64,000 nt of DNA from Pratylenchus scribneri (lineage: Eukaryota; Nematoda; Chromadorea; Rhabditida; Pratylenchidae), in assembly GCA_030063045.1 (NCBI GenBank), contig JAQSEB010000169.1, forward strand, positions 388,997 to 452,996, in the 5' to 3' direction. Positions 57,268-64,000 of the stretch are shown in pieces. The notes beneath the pieces are model-generated. The model made no database searches. It had not been told where the DNA came from and saw nothing but the letters and a program-made list of their open reading frames with translations. The position numbers were made by a program, and so were the translations under genes. Each line of letters opens with the position of its first letter. Position 1 is the stretch's first letter.

Positions 57268-59390
57268 TTATTTTGTCCCTTCAGTCCAAGTGTTTCGCTT
57301 CACATTTATTGCTGTATTATTTGTCCCAACCGACGAATTTATTCTTCGATGAATTCTATTTAAAATGCATTTGGGAATAAAATCGGCGCACAAATGTTGC
57401 CTAAAATTGGGACTGGCCCAGAGAATGAGCCAACTGGGCAAAACCACAGTGCCCAAATCAACCATCCAATTGTATTGAGTGTTAAAAATGGTCAAAAGTG
57501 TCATATTTTGGTATTCCATAAAAATTGCAGTGCAAATCTGAATAAAATATTTATATAAATTTGAATAAAATTGAATGAATTGACCATCAAAATTGCGATG
57601 AGCATATGACCAAAAAATGTGCAAATTGCATAAACCAATAATTTCCTTTCCACTGTTCCAGCTTCATTGTTGGAATTGGAATTATTTTGTCCAGGTAAAG
57701 CAGGCAATTGACTTTGTCGATAAACCATTAAACAGGCCACATTCAAAAAAATACAAATCAGTAAAAAGAGAACCGAAGAAATTGTATTAATTTTTATGTA
57801 CTTTTGGAGGAGGGTGGTGCCCTTGGAAAAAATATAATTAAAATTGAGAAATATTTTTATTTAATAGAGGACGGATTTATTATTGGTGAAAAATCTCAAA
57901 ATATTGATGATTTAAAAAATGATAATTTTTTTATAAAAAATTCTAAAATTTATTTCTAAAAAATTTTTTTATATACATTGATAATTCAAAAAAATACCTT
58001 ATAAATCAATTTTATGATTAATTTTTTTTCAAATAAATTCCAAAACCCAATTTTTTACTATTTTTAAAAAAAGAAAATTTTTTTCGAATAATTTTCACAA
58101 ATTATTTTAAAAAAATTTTGAATTTTTTCAAAAAACTATAAAATTTAGTGAAAATCTTCAAAATTTTGACGAAAATGTCAAAAAATGCCGAAATATTTAA
58201 ATATTGACGGCCAATAAGGACAAAATATTGATGAATATTGACATAAAATATCATTAAAATCAGCTAAAACATTGATAAAAACATGTTTTCGCTAGTTTCA
58301 AACTATTTTAAATTCTCAAACAAAATAAAGATATTAATAAAAAAAATCCATGCTCTAATTATTAAATTTTACATTTTCAGCTACAGAAATGATAAATTTA
58401 ATTGTGCCATCATTATTTGATTCAGTCACAAGAATTATTCCTTCAATTTTAAATAATTCAATTGCATATAAAGGCAGACAAAAAATGACGAAAATGGCCA
58501 AAGGCAAAAGCCATTTTGCCCAAAGCTAAAAAATGTTATTATTAAATTATGAATAATTTTCCAACTTTTTCATGACGAATTGGGAAAGCGATGGCCGTGA
58601 ATCGATGCAATAGAATGAAAACAGTGGCCAAATTATCAGCTTGAAATGAATAATTGGTGAGGAAGCAAAGTAGGTCCAAACAAAATTTGGGCAATTTTTG
58701 GTAGAAATTGAGAAGCAAATGGCCAAATATATTCGGTAATCGAGTGCCATAATATGAGTCAAAAGTGTAGAGAAGATCCTGTGGATTAAAAATAATAAAA
58801 TAATAAAATTTTATAAAATATTTTTTACCAACAAAATTATTTTTTATACCAGTAAAAATATTTTTTATCAATAATTTTTTGACATCTAATAAATCCAAAA
58901 TCGGATTTTGATCTTACAAAGCTTATACCATTTTGTAAATCTCAACAAGATGCATCGATTGATATATAATTTGACAGCTTTAGTCAAAATTAAAGGGTAT
59001 TAAACCGTTAAAACCATTTTTTCAGTTTTGGTTTTAAACTCTTTAATTTTGGGCCAAAACATGACATTTTATATATCATTCGATTTGACTCGATGAGATC
59101 TGCAAATTGGTATAAAATATGAATGGTCTAAAACCGATTTCGAATTTATTATAAGTCAAAAACTAAGTTTTGGATAAAAAATTTGTTGGTAAAATTACAT
59201 TAGTAAAAAATTTTACCGGCACAGCACGGAAGATGAAAAGTGCATGGAAGGAATTGTGAAAGCATTTATGCCTTAAAATTGTCACAATTTCGGCCAAATA
59301 TAGCAGAATGGATGGCACACTTAAGCAAATGGAAAAATAGATGAATATGTTGCCATGGACCACAAAAAAATTCAACAATTCTTCTTCCAT
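57268..59390 (-). CDS. Seven-transmembrane chemoreceptor, Srg/Srv-like
   Basis: Exons 59390-59217, 58778-58566, 58526-58374, 57821-57585 and 57537-57268 join in phase 0 throughout to 348 aa. Hydrophobic segments in order: IFIYFSICLSVPSILLYLA; the LLCFLTNYSFQADNLATVFI region leading to LLHRFTAIAFPIRHEK, the Srg-superfamily equivalent of the DRY region after TM3; LPLAIFVIFCLPLYAI; ISSVLFLLICIFLNVACLMV; LLVYAICTFFGHMLIAILM; and VDLGTVVLPSWLILWASPNF then RQHL at the end of TM7. Such receptors act in chemosensory neurons. The exact subfamily (srg or srv) cannot be settled by eye. Intron 1 contains a MITE. Confidence 0.8.
58880..59162. mobile_element. Palindromic MITE, GAGACGC family, in chemoreceptor intron 1
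   Basis: Left TTTTGACATCTAATAAATCC, then CTCAACAAGATGCATCGATT. The right arm is inverted: TTTGACTCGATGAGATCTGC and CGAATTTATTATAAGTCAAA. It has the same layout as the copies at 24.4 and 40.5 kb. Confidence 0.7.
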
Positions 59391-59857
59391 TCTTTTTATT
59401 AGAAAGAATTAATATGAAAATGAAATTTTATAGCAAATAAATAGATTGTCTACAGTCAACACCAATTAATTTGAAACTTAATTTCATATTCAAATATTCT
59501 AATTTTAAAATAAAATAAAATGGGGCAGTTCTTCTGCAGAAAGATCGATTTCTGAAGATAACTTTTTAGTGCTTGATCCTATACCATCAAACCAAACCTT
59601 ATGGCCATTTTATAGAGCCCATAGAGACGCATCTTTGCAGGTATAAATTTTCAAGACTTAGCCAATATTCAAAGTATTAAACAAAATCGTATTTTGGTTT
59701 TTGTTTATAACCCATTTATTTTGAAAACGATAAATAGGGAGCAAAAAATTTCAATTTTAGTCAAAATAAACTGAAAGAAAATATAATGAAAATAATGGAA
59801 AGGAAAATAACTTTGAAAAATACAAAAATATCATAAAAAAAAAGACAATTTTCCCCA
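59391..59857. other. Promoter-side region of the chemoreceptor
   Basis: Contains one isolated CATAGAGACGCATC motif (about 59607), probably a remnant of the palindromic family. No gene. Confidence 0.45.
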
Positions 59858-60654
59858 GAAAATCCGGGGTCGGCTGGAGTCCGGTGTCGCTCAAATTTTT
59901 GACTCCGTCTCCCGACTCCGATCTTGGAAATTTTTGACTCCAGCTCCGACTCCGGACTCCGCCCTTTACAATTTCTGACCCCGACCCAGCTCCGAAGCGG
60001 AGTCGAAACCGGAATCAGGGATGAGCGCATTGCGTTTTGCGTTTTGCGTTAATTGCGTTCATTTTCGGCCATTGCGTTTCGTTTTGCGTTTTGCGTAAAA
60101 ATGGGAAAATTAACGCAAAAAAAACGCAAAAATGCAATGAAAATTGTTTTAATTTAATTTCAAAAAATTGATTTTTTAATGAAATTTGTTCGTTGATTTA
60201 CAATTTTTTGGCTTGAATTTTTCGCTGCGCGGCTAGAAAAAATTTCTTCACAAAAAACATAATCTTAGTGCTGGATGTTTCTGGATTGTTCATTCATGAT
60301 AAAAAACCTAATTGAAAAATTTTAATCATTTTATATTAGCTTAAAACGAAAATCTTTTTTTTTTCTTACACCAAAATCTTTTTTTTTCAAGGCCAATGTA
60401 CTTTTCTTTGAAAATAAATCTGACAGCCCTGACTTGATAATAATTGAAAAGAAAATTTTAATTTTCAAAAAAAAAATTTTTTTTGACCATTGCGTTTTGC
60501 GTTTTGCGTTTTGCGTTATTGCGTCCATTTTAGGCCGTTGCGTTGCGTTTTCCGTTTTGCGTAAAAAAAAATTTTGAACGCATTGCGTTTTGCGTTTTGC
60601 GTTCGGTAGCTTTTGCCGTTGCGCTCATCCCTGACCGGAATCCGGACCCAGCAC
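59858..60654. mobile_element. Degenerate hAT-type element hosting a younger nested one
   Basis: The outer sequence is iterated GACTCCG/CTCCGACTCC motifs and ends at the right with GGACCCAGCACTG, a hAT-like terminus. The left terminus is not convincingly found. It is split by the element 60016-60633. Confidence 0.5.
60008..60641. mobile_element. 618-bp hAT-type MITE
   Basis: The body is 60016-60633 with ends CAGGGATGAGCGCATTGCG and the inverse GCGCTCATCCCTG. Perfect target duplication ACCGGAAT at 60008-60015 and 60634-60641. Both subterminal regions are iterated GCGTTTTGCGTT motifs around an AT-rich centre. No transposase. Confidence 0.88.
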
Positions 60655-60659
60655 TGATG

Positions 60660-61069
60660 AGCTATATAAAATGGGTATAAGGATTGGGTATCTTTGATCA
60701 GGTACTAACAAATAATTCTCAAAAAAGAAACTGGTCTTTCGGCAAATGAACACTCAAATCTTTCGGCAAAAACTTTTTTTCAGTGTAAATTTATAGTTTC
60801 ATCTTTCATGTGGTTGCGATTTATAAGAAAAGAAAAATTGTATAAATTGTGAGAAAAAACAGTGCAAGACCATAAATTAATTTGAAAACTAAATTCCATA
60901 TTCAAATATTTTCTCATTTTATGTAAGTATAAAGTAAAATTATAGTTTCATGTGGTTGTGATTTGCTTGAAACAAAAATTTATATAAACAGTGAGAAAAA
61001 AATTGTGCATTGTGATATTTTTTGTATCCGAAAAAAGAGGAAATGGGCTAATTTTAGCTACTGGCACAT
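60660..61069. other. Intergenic stretch
   Basis: Contains two related ~70-bp segments (AATTTGAAAACTAAATTCCA... and TTTATAGTTTCATCTTTCAT/ATTATAGTTTCATGTGG) but no gene. Confidence 0.4.
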
Positions 61070-61370
61070 TTGGGAATTTCATGGCCATAATACAATTCCA
61101 AATTATCACTCGACAAAGTGCAGAGAAGATACACGGAAAATTTTTCGGTTGTCTTCTGAGAATTGAGAATGTCGTGTACTCGACAAATTCAATTTAAAAT
61201 AGCCGCGTTATAACGAAACTTCCAAAAGAAGAAAGTGTGACGAAACATACAAAACTTGAACGGCTTACTGATATTTGCAGACGAAACCGTCTGGTAACGA
61301 TGGTGATAAAGCATAAAGCTGTTTTGGAATTATTTATGGCATATTATTAAGCATAAAACTAGCTATAAAA

Positions 61371-61530
61371 TAGGGTTGGGCGGTATCGGGATACCGGTCG
61401 GTATTGATATCGAAATACCGGGGGTTGGCCAATACCGATACGGATTTGGCCAAAACCGTTACCGACCTAGGTAATACACCGTTACCGTTTTTCGAATCGG
61501 TATTAGTCGTTATTGACAAGCACCCCCTAA
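61371..61530. mobile_element. One-ended hAT-like fragment
   Basis: Begins TAGGGTTGGGCGGTATCGGG and continues with iterated ACCGATACGG-type motifs, as hAT MITE ends do. A matching right end is not visible in the following kilobase. Confidence 0.4.
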
Positions 61531-62284
61531 AATGGCATTTTTGGCCAAATTTTTAAATTTTTTTCAGGCCAAATTTTGATTTTTCTTCAAAATGACATTT
61601 CAGACTAATTTTAATTTTTTTTATCAATTCGTTTTATCTCTTGAATTTTTATTTGATTTTTAACTTCAAAATGCTTGAAAGAATTAATTGTTGAAATGTT
61701 TGGGAATTTTTGCATTGGAACAAAATTTAATATTTCAGCATTTCATTTTTATAATCCTTATCTTCATCGGCATTTTGAAATTTTGAAGTGTTTTTTCCCT
61801 AGATTTTCATTTATAAAAAGAACCTAGGAATTGTCCAATTGATATGTATATTGACCTCTTTATTAAATCTCCATCACAATTCATGATCAGTGGATGGCAA
61901 ATTCAATGCCATCATTCCAAATTCACTTATAACTTATCATTATATTCATTTCATCAATTGTTGGGTCACCAATTTTTATTATATTTCTACCAACAATATT
62001 TTTTTATAATATTTCTATTAACAATTAAAAAACGGTAGGATGAATTGCCTACGAGCTTCGACTTTTTAAATAACTATAATAAAGGAAGTAATTATATTAT
62101 CACATAAGACATAACTCAATTCATTCATCAGTTCATTTTTATTTAAATTATTTTTAATTTCACAAAATTAATTTTTTTCAATAAAAAAATTTAGCAAATT
62201 TATCTATATCAATATAAATATAAATACAACCTAGAGCAAATTGGTTCGTATTCAATAATCGATACACAAATTGTAATTGCAGAT

Positions 62285-63060
62285 ATTATTGTAAGTTTTT
62301 GCATTTTTATAATAATATTACATTTTTGGATTTTCATTCATCAGCAGCTGATATTACAACAACGGAGCCAAATAATGCTTCCGTCGTGCTTAAAGTGCGA
62401 TTGGCATATGTTGGTTATGGCAGTTTTCTCTGCATTTATGGCATTTATGCTCAACATTTTTTATTTTGGAAATTCTTACTGCTACTCAATTCCATTTTCA
62501 TTATGTTGGGTTTTTGGTTTTTTTTATGGGTACAATAAAAGTCAAGAGATTTGGAGCCGATTTCACACCTGGCTTGGACTTGGATGATGTGAGTGTGAAT
62601 TAAAGTTTTTTATTTCATTCAAAAAATTATAAGAACAAGAACCCGGGAAATAACAAAATTGGAACCATAGAATATATTATAACTTTAAAATTTACATCTC
62701 TATTAAAATTAAAAAAATATTTTTCCTCTTAATTTGGAATTGTTGCAAATTTTCATTGAATTCTATAAAAAATTTACTAAATTTATGCATAAATTCCAAC
62801 AAATTCTATTAACCATAATATCAAAATAATTTAGCATATTAAACACGAATATTTATTTTATTTTGTTTTAAATTTGGGCATCTTGGTAAAAGACATTGTC
62901 AACATTTACAAATGTGACTTATACAATCAATTTATAAATGTTATTAAAAATTGGCATAAAATGGAAAAAAATTATCACAATTAAATGCAAAATTTCCAAT
63001 CAACTTTGATCATTTCTATTTATTAATTTATGTATAATTTATTTAAGCAATGAGTGATGT
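62285..63060 (+). pseudogene. LITAF-like copy 4, degenerate
   Basis: The exon after TCATCAGCAG (62346) begins with a frame matching the start of copy 3's second exon (ADITTTEPNN) and runs through a long hydrophobic stretch. The end of the domain, FGADFTPGLDLDD (copy 3: CDYTPGVDR), is in another frame. The CPxC knuckle before it is lost. A possible final exon, AGCAATGA, lies near 63047. Two or more frame changes make it a pseudogene. Confidence 0.5.
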
Positions 63061-63505
63061 CAGTTTTGGATGCTTTCATTCAAGATTCATGAAGTGGAAG
63101 AAGGAAGGACTAAAACAAATGATGAAAGAATATGTTTTTTAAAATAAATTCTCCAAATGATCAAAAGTGTTACCATCGTATAAAAATTCTGTTATTAATA
63201 AATTTCATCTAAAATTTACTTCCGACGCCGTTTATTTTTGCACTTCGATGGAGTTTGCCTTCTATGAAACAATCTAAATTTATAAATATTTTTTTTTCAA
63301 AATTTTTTGCCTCCATTTTACCCTAAAGACAAATTTACCCCACCGATTTTTGCTCCCGATAAATTTGCTCGAAAACCTATAAATATGCATTTGTCGAGTA
63401 CACGAGACATTCTCAGAAGACAAACCACAAATAATTTGATGTTTATCTTTGTCATTTGTTGTCGAGTGCTAATTTGGGTTAGCACCGTTTATTGGCCATG
63501 AAATT

Positions 63506-64000
63506 CTCCAAATAATGTGGGCTATCAGCTAAAAATTAGACCATTTCCTTTAGAGATTGGCCAACATCTCGGGCGAGACCCCTCATCGGTAATTTCCTGT
63601 TCCCGAGTTTTTCACGGGCTGTGCTGATTGCATGGAACATAGATGTGGTGGTGACTGGTGAGAAAAAAATATTACAAAAATTTTAATAATAACTCTAAAT
63701 GATATTTTTTAAAATATTTTAAATTTAATCTATTCCTTTTAATAAGAAAATTACTGTAAATTTTAAAATGAATTAAATAGAAAATTCATTTTTTTTTGAA
63801 AATATTATTTTTCTATTAGCTATTACTTCAAGAATTAAGTTTTGGAAGAAGTAAAGCAATTTTTTAAGTAAAATTTTTCAAAATTTTTTTAGAAATTTAT
63901 TTATAAAGTTTGAAAATTTATATTGGAAATATTTAAATATTTCAGCATTATATTTTTAAATATTTTTCCATCGGCATTTTTTTTTCATTTCAAAAAAGCT
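63506..64000. other. Window end, possible further decayed copy
   Basis: CTGTGCTGATTGCATGGAAC followed by ATAGATGTGGTGGTGACTGGTGAG resembles an exon end with two Cys-rich knuckles before a donor, and CTATTAG|CTATTACTT could be an acceptor. It is too weak to call a gene. Confidence 0.25.

Larger units (their letters stand above)
61070..63505. repeat. Inverted repeat pair flanking the last LITAF-like copy
   Basis: 61070-61190 and 63380-63505 are inverted copies. Shared blocks are GAATTTCATGGCCA, CACTCGACAA, TTGTCTTCTGAGAATTGAGA / TTGTCTTCTGAGAATG, and GTGTACTCGACAAAT. The arms are about 120 bp, with some internal indels, 2.2 kb apart. Confidence 0.6.

Noticed and set aside
60963..61197. Possible second chemoreceptor fragment (TGTFGNFMAIIQFQIITR)
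   Set aside because: Looks like a TM1 with GN motif, but it is one short segment lying in an inverted repeat arm shared with 63.4 kb and has no further exons.

Overview
This is nuclear DNA of a nematode, most likely a plant-parasitic tylenchid; a root-knot-type genome would fit the AT-richness. The evidence is: very AT-rich DNA; genes split by many short introns ending in TTTNAG; an ONECUT homeobox gene; an ArfGAP2/3 gene; a nematode-type chemoreceptor; LITAF-like, saposin-like and galectin-like small families; several signal-peptide proteins; and two genes that look bacterial. I could not search a database, so the organism is inferred.

Layout. 0-4.2 kb: a foldback repeat, a helical secreted-protein gene (-), a palindromic MITE and a 2-kb inverted repeat. 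4.6-11 kb: a two-exon secreted C2HC protein and two saposin-B-like genes, with a Mutator-like remnant between them. 12.4-13.7 kb: a hAT-type element packed with a 21-bp repeat. 13.9-20.1 kb (-): an 18-exon secreted protein with about five divergent galectin-like domains. 21.4-24.1 kb (+): a bacterial-type alditol/xylitol-oxidase gene that lacks its central part. 25.3-33.7 kb (+): a bacterial-type ABC solute-binding protein with a signal peptide. Its last exon is interrupted by a hAT MITE, and its 5.3-kb third intron holds a minus-strand unknown gene and a tiny two-exon ORF.

35.9-43.9 kb (+): ArfGAP2/3 in 14 exons, with MITEs and an antisense tRNA-Glu(CTC) in its introns. 47.1-48.9, 54.5-55.0, 56.0-56.6 and 62.3-63.1 kb (+): four LITAF-like copies, two intact and two decayed; the first two lie in a direct segmental duplication. 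50.1-53.5 kb (-): ONECUT. 57.3-59.4 kb (-): a five-exon Srg/Srv-like receptor. The rest is AT-rich intergenic DNA with tandem repeats and mobile-element debris.

Themes. Almost every intron longer than 300 bp contains an identifiable element. At least five different hAT-type non-autonomous elements have perfect 8-bp target duplications. A long palindromic family with an internal GAGACGC motif recurs at least eight times. Two insertions or expansions directly affect splice sites. No operon or shared pathway links the ordinary genes. The two bacterial-like genes are neighbours on the same strand, which may or may not reflect a single transfer.
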